NCBI GenBank assembly: GCA_014526335.1
Contig: JACTAT010000198.1
Coordinates: forward strand, 1-64,000
DNA length: 64,000 bases
From: Chrysaora quinquecirrha
Taxonomy: Eukaryota > Cnidaria > Scyphozoa > Semaeostomeae > Pelagiidae
Direction of reading: 5' to 3'
Shown one piece after another: positions 44,994 to 58,079 of the stretch (positions are counted from its first letter, which is position 1; each line of letters begins with the position of its first letter). A model generated the notes under the pieces. The model did no database searches. It saw only the letters and a program-made list of their open reading frames with translations, and was not told where the DNA came from. The position numbers and the translations under genes are program-made.

Positions 44994-47900
44994 TTATTTG
45001 TTACCAGATGCCAACAGTGGCAACTCGATTCTTTCTGGTCTCTTCAAAACGTCCTCAGTTTGGTCGCCCGCTGAATGCTGGGTAATGAATGTTGCTGATT
45101 CCGGGGGTAACGCTCTATCGTCTTCCAGAATTGTGTCTTCGCCCCCCGGAAGCGCTTTTGTGTTATCCGGGGCCTCGATTGCCAAATTCGAATCAGCTTT
45201 TCGATGCTTGTTCCTGAAATGAAGTATTCGATGCTAACATTGTCGTCGATAATGCAAAATTGTTGTTGTTGGTCATTATCTTATAATAGCTTAGATGCAT
45301 ACCACAAAAGATTGGTTTCCCGGACTGCATGATCAGAGAGCCAACGACGTTTCCACTGAGCTATAGAGCTCAATGAAATCACCGAGTAACTCTCCAAGTC
45401 ATACAGACCAAGGCTCTCCTCCCTTTTTGACTTTTTTGTGTTTCGGCTATGTTCAGCCATATTCAGGCCCATATATATTTGTACATATTTTTTATGAACA
45501 GCGAAGGTTTTGCTGCCGATTTAGCCCACTTTTAAAATCATGGAAAAGAATCTACGAGTCTGAGTTTCTTACTAAGAATTTCTTATAAAATAAACGTATA
45601 ACTACTAAATTTTAGCTGTAAAGACAAATACCTGTCATTTTTTAGGCCATTGAGCTTTGCGAACAGCAGCCTTAAGACCCTCTCTCTTTGTTCCCATGTT
45701 AAGTCTCCAATGTCAACCTTTCCTTCCAAGCCATGCCAGTTCTCTGCTTCTTTCATGTCGGAGAATACATTGTTTGTACTGTATTCGATTGGTAGAAAAT
45801 TTCGAATTTTTGGGTAGTCTGCTTTTCCAGCATGAGCAGCTAACATTTTGCTATTATAGAGAATTTGAGCTTCTTTTTTATATTGGTTTCTAAAAGAAAA
45901 GATGAATTTCATCAGTGAAAAAGTATCACCCTGGATAACGTATGTGCAGTATATCGGTGGTTGTGCAGTGCAGCGGTGGTTTTGCAGTACAGCGGAGGGA
46001 TATCATCCCACCGCTGTACTGAACATCCACCGCTGTACTCATGTTATCCCTCCGCGGTACTGATGGTATCCCTTCACTGTACTGCACAACCATCACTGTA
46101 CTGCACAACCACCGCTGTACTGCACAACCACCGCTGTACTGCACAACCATCGCTGTACTGCACAACCATCACTGTACTGCACAACCACCGCTGTACTGCA
46201 CAACCACCGCTGTACTGCACAACCATCGCTGTACTGCACAACCATCACTGTACTGCACATACGTTATCCGGGGTGAGTATCGTCACTTGCAATTTCATAT
46301 ATCTTAAAACTGTAACTTGCATCTTAAATAATACTCTGGAGACTTAACTAAATGCAAATTAAGGAACCTATCAGTGACTGTATAAGTTATTTAGTCATTT
46401 TGTATACATGTGATGTTTTATTAGAAAATTCAATCCATACTGAAAGTTTTTAGCAACTTTGAGTAGGCTACTGAAAGTTTCTTAACAATTGCTTATATAT
46501 CAATATTGATGACAAGATTATTGACTTGTTTTCTTCCTTCCACGGATCTTCGACTAACTTAAACAGTTGCAGCTAGGTCATGACACACGACTAAAAAAAC
46601 CTCAATTGACGCTCTTTAGTGCATATTTATCAGCATATACAAATGAAAATTTACTCTGCATGTATCTAACCTGTTTCTGATGATTTCGTTTTTCACATGC
46701 TCTAGCGAATCCAAAAAGAACTTCTCTATTTCGGAACGCTAAAACAAAACAAACAATTTTTTTATGCCAGCAATTACTTGAAGATCGTCAAACCAGGACT
46801 AAGAAGATGGCGACAGAGGGTTACAGAACCTAGGCCACTGAGTAAATGGAGCTAGGAAAGAAAAAAATGGCGGATCACGGCATGAATGGTCCCAGAACGT
46901 TTTTAAGTCTCATGTGACAGTTTTATCATGTTTTTTTCTACTACACGACATAAGCGTAAAGAGGCAGGGTATATCAATGTTAGAAAGTAAACAAGTATAC
47001 GTATAACTGTAAAGCCATTATAGGATTATTATTCACATGGCTTACAATTCAATTGTTATATATGAAATAAAACTGCCTTATGTTAAAATAAAAATTATTA
47101 AAACAGAAAACCTTCAAAATATTGTGGATTTCTAAAACTGTTGAACGAAGAGAAATTCTTCTTGGTACCTTGAATATCTACTAAGCAAAAATCTGCTTTG
47201 TTTATGCAAAAAGTAAATACAATTGTTGTACATTGTTGCTCGTTTTCTACTCTGGATTCTAGCTTCACTCCAGAATGCTTTTGAAAATTACTATGGTCGA
47301 AGAAATTTGTGCTGAAAAAATTGTGATATGATAGATGTTTTACTGCTTGGCCACATTGCAAAATGTTTCTCTTCAATCATTTTTTGCTTGTGAAAGCAGT
47401 GGATGTTTTAAAGTTTTTCAAAAGCATGACTAAGAGATTCTGCTTTTAAAGCAATGTTTTATGATGCAGCCAAATAGCCAAACATTGCATTTAAAGCAAA
47501 TCTATAATGTTGAACCAACAATGTTTGATCGCTCTGCCAGGGCCTAAGATTTATCTGGAACAAAGGCTGTCCAGATCAATATATGCTAAATTTCATCATT
47601 TTTCCATCTCATCTTGCTTAACTAGCAAACTTCAAATGTTTGACGAACATACTGAACGTTTAACCAGGGCCTAAGGAATAACAATCAGAGCTTGATTGGG
47701 AAAACAGCTCGGAATAATAGAGTAACTTAAATGTACCTCATCTAGAATATTTTTAGCTAATTTCTTCACTCTGTTCATTTCTCTGGTCTTTAGTTCCAAT
47801 GTTCGATGTAAACGAGCTATTTCCATTCTAAAAAACAAATGATAGTGAATCACTAATCTGGAAAAAACTAACTCTTAGATACTCTATTGTCTGGGGGTTA

Positions 47901-50900
47901 TGGAATAAGTGAGTAATTTGGATGTGTGACGAGTTGCAGAATAATGCATAAAGCGTTTGCTGATCGGCGATTTTTGGAACTAATTTATTGCGACCGTCTG
48001 TTCGGCGCACTGTTTCACAAAGTTGAGTATGGTCTATTTCTACGAGTAGTTGGCAGATGATTCCCGTTAGTTGCAGCCGACCTGAGAGCTCTTTCAACCG
48101 CGATCAACGTTTTTTAAAATTAAAGTCACTTGAACGATATCCCTTCAGTTTTCAAAGATAAGAGAAAAAGAAAACAAAAAACTGTCAAGTTCTGCCTATG
48201 CAGAATGATTACTCGGAAAGCAAATATCGAATGTTCCATCAACAATGTTTGATTAATTGACCAGGGCCTATGTCCCTGGCCAAACGATCAAATATTTTCC
48301 CATTTGTTTCGCATTATTTTGTTTCCATTATTTTCCCACTCGCAAAACATTGGTTTCAAACATCTTTTTGCTTGCAACAAGCAGATATTTTCTGAAATTT
48401 TCAAAGAAAAACGTGAAATAAATAAAGATTATTTTTGCTTGTCAATCGATATTTTAGCGACGTGGTCAAACGGTCAAACATTGCTTGTAAAGCAAATCTC
48501 AAATTTTAGGTTGTTTGGCAAGGACCTAAGATACCCCCAGCTTGTAACTTGCTAGCTATAAAACATTTGAAGTTAACCTACTTGCTCTGTTCGGATTGTT
48601 GTGATGCTTTCTGAATGATTCTGGATCGCTCTGCCTCGAATTCTTTGACCATTTGACTCAAAGCTTTCTCAAGGCTCATGACTTTCTCTTGAAGCTAACG
48701 GGGAACACAAATCAAAGAGTCTTCAGGAAGAATATGACACTGGCATAACTTAATAGGAATGAATCATTTTGATAAAACAATTGTATTATACCACACCACT
48801 ACGATGGGATTTAAGCATTTCATTTTAAATACCCTTTGAGCAGTACAAAATTTCAAAATTTCAAGAGACAGCGGAAACATTTTTTATCCAACTTAAAAGC
48901 TTTTGCACTCCTCAGAGTATAAACGTCAGAAACAGACCGAAACACCTGAGAAAAGCGATATTTATTCCCAGATGCAGATCGAAAAGCATCAATAAAAAAG
49001 TAGAGCTGAATAGGCCAATGTGTTTTCAACACCAACCATCTTGCGGGATACAGCGGAAAGACCAATAGGGATAATTGAAAAATCCTAATTTTAAAACAAT
49101 CCTCGCTGTAATTTTATGCACAATTTGGGTTTTCAAGTAAGCGTTGCCCTAGGGCCGAATAGTTTTTGAGGCTAGGTTGTTGTTTGGAGGTTGACTGCTC
49201 TCTTTGTCGAAAAATGTGCTGACAAAAATCAGTAGGGAAATGCTGTGTAATCCTATGTCCTAAATCTTGACCTACGTTAAGTGCGACCTACGTACCTGGT
49301 AACACACCAGCACGAGAATTCATAAATGACTAAGCTTTTTATTGTTATTGATGGTAGAACTTAAAATGTTAAAAGTTATCCGAGTGTTGGCAGCAACGAA
49401 GCACTTAGTAATAGCCTTTTTACTTGATTTTCGAATCGCAATGAGACGTCTCCTTTTATTTTACCTCTTTGTTTTGCTTCTGGTACTGTTTCGCTTGCAC
49501 AACCTTTTCCTGTACAACCAAGCTGTTTAACTCCTAAAAAGAAAGCGAAAAATGAAAGTAACATTTAAAATTTTTCTTTTTCCAAGGAGCATATCTGCAC
49601 CCCAGTAGCCCAATTTGGTCATATAAGTACAACAGTAATCATAACACACACAACTCTCTAATTATTGATAGGTCTCTCTAATTATATAGAGTTTTACCTA
49701 TAGAGGGGAGGGGGCGAATGCAACCCTTCCTAATTCAGTGACAAACATACAACGATAGAGAACAAAAGTGACGATCTCAGATCACATGAAGTCAAAAGCC
49801 GCAGAATGCTTATAGCTTGGCCCTCTGATGTTTTGGGTGGGTTCTCTTAGGCCACGGCTTAGCGATCAAATACTGTTTGCCATACATTTGAGATTAGCCT
49901 TTCAAAAACTAAACGTTTGGCCAGATCACAAAATATTGCTTGCTTGACAAGCAGAACTCGCTCGTTAATGCTTTTGAAAACTTCAGTAACATTTTAGGCA
50001 TGTATCCAACCAAAAATACTTAAAGAGTGGTGTTTTGTGATATGAGCAAACGGTCAAAAATTGTGCACAATGTTGTTGACAATGACAATGAACTGAACAT
50101 ATTACTGAGCATGCCACTGAACATTTTCGGCTATGTTTAGTGTCGAGTGGAATAACGAACTGAACATTTCACAGTTCACAAAACATCTTTGACTCCGATA
50201 AACATTCACTGAACAATGTTAAGTAACTGAACAAGATGGCCAAATGAACTGGATAATTCCCTGAACTTCAATTTTGGCAGATGTTCAGTTCATTTGTCCG
50301 AGGCCTAAGACATCCTTAGCAATCTCACGGTAGTCAGATACCCTCAAGAAAAAAATTAAGTATTTAAGTCTCAAGCAAACCAATTTTAGTTATGTTTGCT
50401 AAGTAAATAGACATACCTTGTTTATTTCACAATATATTTAGTAATATAATCATATAATATAATCAAAGGAATATAATTGAGGCTTACCTCTTCTCCAAGA
50501 AGAGATTTGTTTTTCTTTTCGAGCTCGTCTTTATACTAAAAATAAACACAGGTTAGAAGTGTTTCAGAAATTTGTAATAGAGCTTTCCAAGTCTGGACCG
50601 GCCTAATATTTTGGTGGACATCCCGAATAAGGGAATCTTCTCCGCGTGCAACGACATAGATCGAAGTCGCTTAATTAGAGGTATAAATATCGCCAAGCCA
50701 GTTCAACTTGTGAAGCAGTGTTTTGCAACGTGGTCAAACGAACAAACTTTGATTGCAAAGCTGTGGGCTACACGTGCGACTTTTTGCTTGAAATGGCGAC
50801 AGGACAGAACATGTTAAAAATTGTTGCCGCGACCGAAAAATATTAGAGCCGCACGTAGCCAGCGATTGGTCTTCGAACAAAAATGTTCTGCGACCTCAGA

Positions 50901-53900
50901 AAATAAAGTCGCAGAACATTGATTTGGTCGAACTTTTCACGACATGTTTTTGCTTGTCATCAGTAAGGTCACAGCGTGTAGCCGGCTTTTTGAATTGGCG
51001 ACGCAACACATTGCATTGTTTTCGCGCCTTTTCATGGAATATTTCTAGGACCCATTCCTCTTATCACGCAAGTTGATTGTCGCAAAACTTTTGTCGCAGC
51101 ATTTTGGTCGCAGTGTATAGCCACCTAAGGAATTTTCAGAACAGGACATTTTCAGGTGTATCGCGCCACCATTTCAGCCAAAAAGTCGCACGTGCAGCTG
51201 CGGCTTAAAGAAAATCTCAATTATTTGACGAACAATGTTTCATCGTTTGGCCACGGCCTATGCTGAAGTGTGATATGCAAGGAGTAGGCCTAGTGCATAC
51301 AGCGGTAGAAGAATTAAAAGAAGAGTAATACCTTTTCGAGATTTTTTGTTTCTTTCAGGTGATAACTCAATGCCTCGTTGAGTCTTACATTCTCTTTATA
51401 AACAGCTTTTGTTGTTTCGTCAAGGTTGCTGCAACAAAAATGGCAAAATGACGGTGAATGCTTGACACACGAATGATGTTTACTTACTCTTAAGGTGTGT
51501 TTGATTGGTATAAATTCTGAGGACGGTGGACTTGGTAGACTCAGAATTTGGAAGATCTTCTAAACCTTCTGACCCAAAGGGCAGAGAATCTCCTTTTCAT
51601 GAGCGAAACCCTGAAAACGAGGCGAAGTTGCTCGGTTGCAAATTTTTCAATATGCCCGATGAAATGACGGAACACACATCACCATGTAGAAGTAGACTTA
51701 TTACCTAATTACACGCTATTGCTCATCAGCCCAAGACTTCGTCAAACAGAGACCTCTCAAACTAGTACTTTGAGCGTCCAAGCGATCCATTTAAACTAGT
51801 TCCAAGAAGACCTGAGAATGCACGAATTGGCTGGAACAAATAAAGGGTTGATTCCATACCTGACAGCCTCAACATGCGCTTGTTCAGCCAGTTCCGCTAT
51901 TTTCTTGCTCGCTTCTTGTTGAAGTCTCATCTAAAGACAACAATCAAATCCAAAGTTAATAAAAAAAATCTCAACTTACTACAAACAAAGTTATCGGCAC
52001 CTTAGGCCAGATGCCAACTTTACACGGGAATAGGCAAGACTTCAGTACTCGTGTGTGATACAAGTCTAAAACTTACGCAGTTACACATCAGTCAGCTCAG
52101 CTCCGATGGTCGTGTGATTAGCACTTGTGCTTCTCACGCAACAAACCCTTGTTTGATTCTCACAAATGTCACTAACGAGCTCCAATAAGAGCGAAACGCG
52201 TCTGGCAAGACCCCGCTTACACTTTGCCGGTATGAGACGAATACGGTACGGTACGAAACTATACCGTTTTGGCCTTGCGGCTACATTATGCCGGCACAGT
52301 TGTGATTTGAATATAGTACGAAATGAATATGAAAACGACATAGGGTAAACGCCTGAATACGGTACAGCTTGATGTCGCTTTGATGAATGAATGGGAGAAT
52401 AAACAATAGCTTTTTGTTCTTGTTGATATGAAACAATAGATGTCAGACAAAAACCGATGACCTTGCTCATCACATTAATTTCATACGGGCATAGTGTAAA
52501 CGGTGACTCCCAATCATTCAGCATTCATTTCATATCGACATAGTGAAAACTAAGAATGCAGCGGCAATATTTATATCAGGGCAGGGCGAATATGAATTCG
52601 TGCTCATGTGACATTAGCCTAACTGCATGCGCTTCGGTACTTAAGGCAAGGTACCAGCCTTAAATGAACAACGCTATGTAGTTCATCTACACTAAAGACT
52701 TGTTTCTAACCTTTTCTTCAAAGAACTTATGTTCCATATGTGACAGTGTAGTCTTGTGCTGTTTCTCTGTTTGAAATAGAGCATCTTTGATCTATGAATG
52801 AGGAAAACATTAAAGACTGAAAAATGTACAGGAGATTTTCTACCGTTTCACTTATGAAATCCACGGAGCTTGGCAGCAGAAAAGTTTGACATGTTTGCAA
52901 CGAAAATTCTCATTTCGTAACTTTGCCAAAGGCGTTATTTCAAAATAAGTAGGTGTAAACAATAAATAAACTCATACAAAACATAAACATCGATATTTAA
53001 ACATAGACATTAACATAAACATAAACATGTACATAAACATAAACATAAGCAAAAACATAAACATAAACATAAACATAAACAAAACATTCACATAAACATA
53101 AACATAAACATAAATATAAACATAAACATAAACATCAACACAAACACAAAGAAACACATAAACAAAACATAAACATGAACATAAAAATAGGCATAAACAA
53201 AAACATAAACATAAACATAACATCAAATATAAGCATCAAACATAAACATAAACATAAACATAAACATAAACATAAACATAAACATAAATATAAACAGGTT
53301 GACGTTTAGGGAAGCGAAGATCTCTCTCACAATGTTTTTGGTCGCCGTACTTGTTCTACAATATACATAAACATAAACATAAACATAAACATAAACATAA
53401 ACATAAACATAAACATAAACATAAACATAAACATAAACATAAACATAAACATAAACATAAACATAAACATAAACATAAACATAAACATAAACATAAACAT
53501 AAACATAAACATAAACATAAACATAAACATAAACATAAACATAAATATAAACATAAACATAAACATAAATATAAACATAAACATTAACATCAACGTAAAC
53601 GTCAACATCAACATCAACACAAAAATAAACACAAACATAAGCATACACATAAGCATAAACATGGGCATAAGCATAATTATTAACATAAAAATGAAATAAA
53701 CAAAAAGTAATACATAAAAGCACATTAGCATTTAAGGAATTACCTCGTCCAATTCTTTTTGCATCTGGGCACGTTTTCTTCGAAATTCTTTCACCATTTT
53801 GAGCTCTGACTGCATCAGTTTCACCTGACAACGTAAAAAGAGAATGAACATTAAGAAAAAGTGTTACTACTGTTAACATTCTCCCTAAACATTATTCATA

Positions 53901-56900
53901 GAGAAATGAAAGTTAAACGCAGTTATAAAGGCCTTCTAACAGACACGTTACACTTTGTAATTTTCAGATGTAACACGCAATAGTCAAAGAGCTGTCCCAA
54001 AGGCAAGCAAGCACCGAACACTGGTATCTTAGAACGAATAAAAAGTGCGCAAAGCTTGAAGTCAAAAGGAGGTATACCACTTTTGGATTGATCAACCCAG
54101 CAGCGACATGACAAAAATACAGAAAGCCCGTAAAGAGTCAGCACAATCATTTCCCTTGAAATCGTACAATATAACTCACCTCATCTGTTTTCTCAGAGAG
54201 TGCTTCTTGTAAATCATGAATCTTTTGTGTATAATTGTCGATCTGAAATCGAAAATTCAAGATTATACGTCAAGATACATGATAAATATTGCTAATTTAA
54301 TGCGACATAAATTTGTTTATACAAGCGTTCTAACTGCATGCGTTACCTTAGGCTGGGCACAAACCTTACAAAGCAATGAACCTTACTTACCCGGGTTGGT
54401 ATTCTAGTGTTGTTTTTGAAAAAGAACAACAAGCTACTGTATTGTTCAGAACAACAGAAGGGAAGGAGGACTAGGGGTATCTTCCTAGTTTAGTTGGTAT
54501 GAGTTTGGAGCCTCCAAAGTCTCCGATTTTCCGAGAGTTTTCCAAAAGAGCGGGCTTCTGGTCTCTCAGAAGCCTCCAGGTGAAGGTGAAGGTGAAACTG
54601 TGTTTTAGCACCAGTCGCTAGGATCTCAGTAGTAGGTTAGCTAATCGAGACTTCGACATTGGCTGTGACGCTACCGTGGCTGGGCTCGAACCCAGATCAC
54701 ACTGAGCTCTTGACAGCACAAGTCAGCTGGATTACACCGCGACGCCACAGCACCTTCAATCCAGAAAAAGATCCCAGAAGAACGCACCCTTAGGGCGAAT
54801 TTTTTTTGTCACATTTTGTTTTCAGCAGACGCCTTCTCTTTTTGGTAGACGTCGGAACGTACTTTTTTTGATGCCGTCTTCTGAAAACGGCAGGTTTGGT
54901 AGGTGTCCAAAACCTTCTGTTCCCGAAGCTGGAAGGTTTCGCAGACATCGAAAGGAATCTCGTTCGCGCTTTAAAATGAATGGCTTAATTCGAGCTTATT
55001 CTGATCAGCCTTCCGTTTTCGGCAGCTGTGTTTTTTTGATTCAGGAAACTTTTTCCTGCAAAGTCCACCGTTTCAAATTAGGAAGGTCTGCTAAAAACAC
55101 GAGACTACCAAAAAATACGCCCAAAGACTTCCTCTTTTCCACTACTATGTCTATTTGTACAAAAAGAAACACGTGAAATAATAGGTTGCAACAAAAATAG
55201 GTCAATTGCTCTCCCTCTCTGTAATCATTACGTAATGTTTAAGGGACTCTCATTTGAAGATGTCAATCGCACACGAGGACGAACAATCATTAAGAGAGTA
55301 TGTAAGCTTCCAAATACTAATAAAGATAAATTTCTCACCAAAGCTTGCTTCTCCTTTCTTGAATCTCGCTTTAGTTCCTTGACAATCTGTTGCAACCTGT
55401 CTATCTGTAAAACCAAGGGAAAAAGATTAAGACAACTAGTTTACAAACATTAGACCTGCAAATTGCAAAATACAACAAATACAACTTTAATTTTGAAATT
55501 GTTAGTACCTAGCATACTGTAAGTGCTGAGGTAGTTTTTAAGGACACAATGTGTAGAAGTCATAGCACCAATTTTGAATGTTTTATTTCTGTGGATATTA
55601 GTAATTCCTGCAACAGATCTTTCAAAAGCTGAAGCCTACTTCTAGCTACTAAACAGATACCAATTCATACACCTGGGTGGACAGAAGCAAAGTTGTTTTA
55701 ACAACTTGCCCAAGATTGTCTTCTCTTCAATACAAGGGGAAAGACAGGGCACAAACCTACAACATTTTTGTTCTGAGTCCTGCATGCTAACAGTGCAACA
55801 GAATCCACATTAAAATGAGGCCTCTAGATTTCCCTACCTGTTCATCTTTCTTCATATCTTCTTTTTTCAAGAAAGCAACCACTTCAACTGTATCTCTTTC
55901 GGTTTGGGCCATTTGGTTTTGAAGTGTCTCATTTTCAGATAACAGTTTTTTAGCACTCTCTCTATGGACAATGAGAAAAAATATTAATATAGTTTACTAT
56001 CAAACACCTAGATTCCCTTTTGCAATATGGTAAGTTGGTATGTTACTGTAAATTTATCATTTTTGATTTTGTCCGTAATATTTATTTTAGAAGACTAGTA
56101 TTTTTACTTTGCAACCTGTAGTATCAGTTAGCAGTACCAGATTAGTCTTGGCAAGACAAGATTCTTCCTTCTAAGAATTCATGGCCTGCACAGCCACAAT
56201 GTTACCTGTCTGGGATTCTGAATCTGAGGAGACTCAAACCTTAACTTGATTTAATAGAAGGCTCAAAAAGAAGCCATTGAGGTCAATGCTATACACACAA
56301 AAAGGGGGAGTATATGGAATTGGTGTACTTACTGTGAAATATCAGACCAAGTTGACAGAAAACTTCACTCAGGGTAACATCGTCACCAACCACTCTATTT
56401 CAGCAAAATTTCTAAATGAAGTAATATCAAAAACCAACCTGTATTCTTGTTTCGTTCTCTCAGACACATCAAGTTTTCCTTCCCAAAGATATGCATTTGC
56501 AACAGCATTCTTCACAACTGAATCCCTCTCTTTAGCTTTATCAGTTTTCTTCCTGTTAAAAACAGTTTGCAAAGGAAAATTTTAGATCAATACAATTTTA
56601 TTTCTATGATTTGAAAAGTATTTGAGCTGAAAAAACTTTGTTATAGATCATTTTGGTAAGCAGCTGACAGCATTGAAATCACAAGATATCAAGTTTCTGA
56701 TGTTAAAATTGTATAAAGCATCTAAAATTTAGTCTAGGTACAAATTTCACTGTCCTAGTGATTGTATTTTTAATTTTATGAGCATTCAAAGTTCCCGATT
56801 GCATAAAGGCTGAGCCACTATAAAATTGTTAACTTTGAAAGCTCGTAAAATTGATAATACAAGTGCTGAGTAGTAAAAATTTTGCACCTAGACATTAATT

Positions 56901-57361
56901 TGGATGCTTACTTTTGCACCAAAAACTTGATATCTTGTGTTTTCAAAAAAAATTTCACACTGTTAAAATTGCCCTTGCTTGTATTCTAAAGCTTTATTCG
57001 TCTATAGTTGATGCGATGATCACTTATATAAACTAAAACTATTTACCCAAGACCCTTATCTAGACCTATAAAGACTTAAACAGCCAATACCGGTAGTACC
57101 TAATGTTACTAAATTTGCAAATCCATATTTTCTCTTTACCCTTTACTCAAATTTAGGTACCGTACCTATACAGTCAGTAGATAAAGATAGATCGATGGTC
57201 TTTAGGCCGAAGAGAAGAGGCAGGCCTAAGTAAGGTTAGCCTAAGTTGTTCCAAAACTTAAGCCAGAAAAAATGCACATTGCAGTAAAGAAGACGGAAGC
57301 AAACTTACCCTTTAGATTTATCTTTCGTTTTGGACTTTCCTTTCTTCGTCTTCTTTGGCAT
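44994..57361 (-). CDS. BBOF1: Ciliary coiled-coil protein, BBOF1-like
   Basis: Sixteen exons, all with GT/AG and consistent phases: 57309-57361, 56439-56552, 55838-55961, 55339-55404, 54180-54242, 53744-53824, 52711-52791, 51860-51930, 51332-51428, 50488-50535, 49465-49533, 48582-48694, 47737-47827, 46671-46738, 45632-45889, 44994-45213. Predicted 538 aa. Starts with a Lys-rich MPKKTKKGKSKTKDKSKG; then NAYLWEGKLDVSE, TVEVVAFLKKED and LKMVKEFRRKRAQMQKELDE; long heptad coiled coils; and a C-terminal DLTWEQRERVLRLLFAKLNG. These segments and the length agree with my memory of basal body-orientation factor 1, which acts at basal bodies of motile cilia. An acidic, Pro-rich tail follows. No frameshift. 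Assignment from remembered family features, not a search. Confidence 0.82.
45290..45480 (-). repeat. tRNA-derived SINE-like repeat, family A, copy 4
   Basis: Minus strand: GAACATAGCCGAAACACAAA, then GTATGACTTGGAGAGTTAC, box A-like TATAGCTCAGTGG, and a decayed box B (GTCCGGGAAACC). Same unit as 8247-8640, 37 kb away. Intron 15 of the BBOF1-like gene. Confidence 0.65.
45926..46276. mobile_element. Minisatellite-bearing inverted-repeat element, copy 2
   Basis: Ends TCACCCTGGATAACGTATGT and ACATACGTTATCCGGGGTGA, flanked by GTA on both sides (45923-45925, 46277-46279). Inside are about ten copies of the 19-bp unit CGCTGTACTGCACAACCAC, with CAC/CAT and CG/CA variants, plus a few reversed units at the left. 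The ORFs through it are a by-product of the repeat. In intron 14 of the BBOF1-like gene. Confidence 0.88.
47340..47680. repeat. Harbinger-type MITE fragments
   Basis: AACAATGTTTGATCG followed by CCAGGGCCTAAG at 47517-47549 and AACGTTTAACCAGGGCCTAAG near 47655-47676 are right ends of the family at 8773. Left partners are diffuse (TTGGCCACATTGCAAAATG near 47347). Intronic. Confidence 0.5.
48272..48530. mobile_element. Harbinger-type MITE, short copy
   Basis: Left GTCCCTGGCCAAACGATCAA preceded by TAT, right GTTTGGCAAGGACC followed by TAA. Same TIR family as 8773-9365. Intron 12 of the BBOF1-like gene. Confidence 0.6.
49850..51260. repeat. Intronic MITE cluster around exon 10
   Basis: 49850-50310 begins GGCCACGGCTTAGCGATCAAA and ends CATTTGTCCGAGGCCTAAG, with many CTGAACAT words inside. 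50590-51260 holds GTCGCAGAACATT and AAGTCGCACGTGC words in both orientations and ends TGTTTCATCGTTTGGCCACGGCC. These surround, but do not interrupt, exon 50488-50535. Confidence 0.5.
52208..52507. mobile_element. MITE with AGACCCCGCTTACACT ends, copy 2
   Basis: Ends AGACCCCGCTTACACTTTGC and a near complement ATAGTGTAAACGGTGACT. Interior GAATACGGTACG and CTATACCGTTT words match the copy at 26233-26559. Intron 7 of the BBOF1-like gene. Confidence 0.7.
52970..53700. repeat. CATAAA microsatellite array
   Basis: Tandem hexamer CATAAA. The core, 53364-53590, is almost perfect for about 38 units; the flanks 52970-53300 and 53590-53700 are degenerate. A unique stretch of about 70 bp (53295-53362) splits it. 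It lies in intron 6 of the BBOF1-like gene. Open reading frames through it in several frames are artefacts. Confidence 0.93.
54595..54760 (-). repeat. tRNA-derived SINE-like repeat, family C
   Basis: On the minus strand: box A-like GGTGTAATCCAGCTGACTTG and box B-like GGGTTCGAGCCC, ending in a region matching TAGCGTCACAGCC. A GAAGGTGAAGGTGAAACTG stretch at 54583 borders it on the 3' side. Intronic. Not a functional tRNA, since the arms do not pair well. Confidence 0.6.
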
Positions 57362-58079
57362 TTTCTTTATTTATTCGAGCAAAATTTATAGCCAAGGAAG
57401 GTTTGTTTGCTTGTTTGCTTGGTTTTGATTATCATTTATCATTCCTTATGTGCAAGCCTCGTTCTCAATAAATACATTTCCATGACAACGATTCAGAAGC
57501 ATTGATGATTTGTCCTTTCCTTGGCAACCAGTTAGTTATTTGTTGATTGTTATTTTACCTTCTCTCCATTTTTAGCATTGAACTTTTTATATTTCATTCA
57601 ATATTTGATGATTTTTTATTACAGGGTTTTTGTTCTATATTACTTAGGCCTATATTTTATATTACAAATGTTGAATTGGTGTGGTACTTTTTGAAGAAAC
57701 AACAAGGAGGACGCCTAAACAAAGTTTTGTTCAGCCGCATGGTCATTATCAAATCCAGCCATTACCACAGTCAATAGTCAATATGCCATTACAAAGTGAA
57801 GTGAAGAGGGGATGGTTGGCAGCGTAAACGATGGATCGAGAATGTGGGTAAGCCAAGGGAGGATATGGCAACAAAGACTAAGTCAGGAAGACGCGCAAAG
57901 CAGAACAGGACCAGATCAGGATAACGACGGTGTAGGGTAGAGTCCCAGAAGCGGAAGACCAACCCAGGGAAGCAGAAATTTTCTACAGACGTATGGAGAC
58001 GTATTTGTCTTATAAGTGATTATCATGATTTTGATTACTATAGTCATTTCATAGCTAACATAAGGTGCACTAAGAAGTA
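57362..58079. other. 5' flank of the BBOF1-like gene
   Basis: No gene. 57800-57960 carries a trace of GTAAACGATGGATCGAGAATG-like sequence that recalls the end of retrotransposon polyproteins, too weak to call. Confidence 0.3.

Noticed and set aside
45961..46347. Repetitive Cys/Thr-rich open frames
   Set aside because: They read through the 19-bp minisatellite inside a transposable element.
53223..53879. Long open frames of alternating V-Y, F-M or K-H residues
   Set aside because: They are translations of the CATAAA hexamer array and have no independent coding support.
57800..57960. Remnant of a retrotransposon polyprotein C-terminus
   Set aside because: Only a loose resemblance, with stops in every frame.
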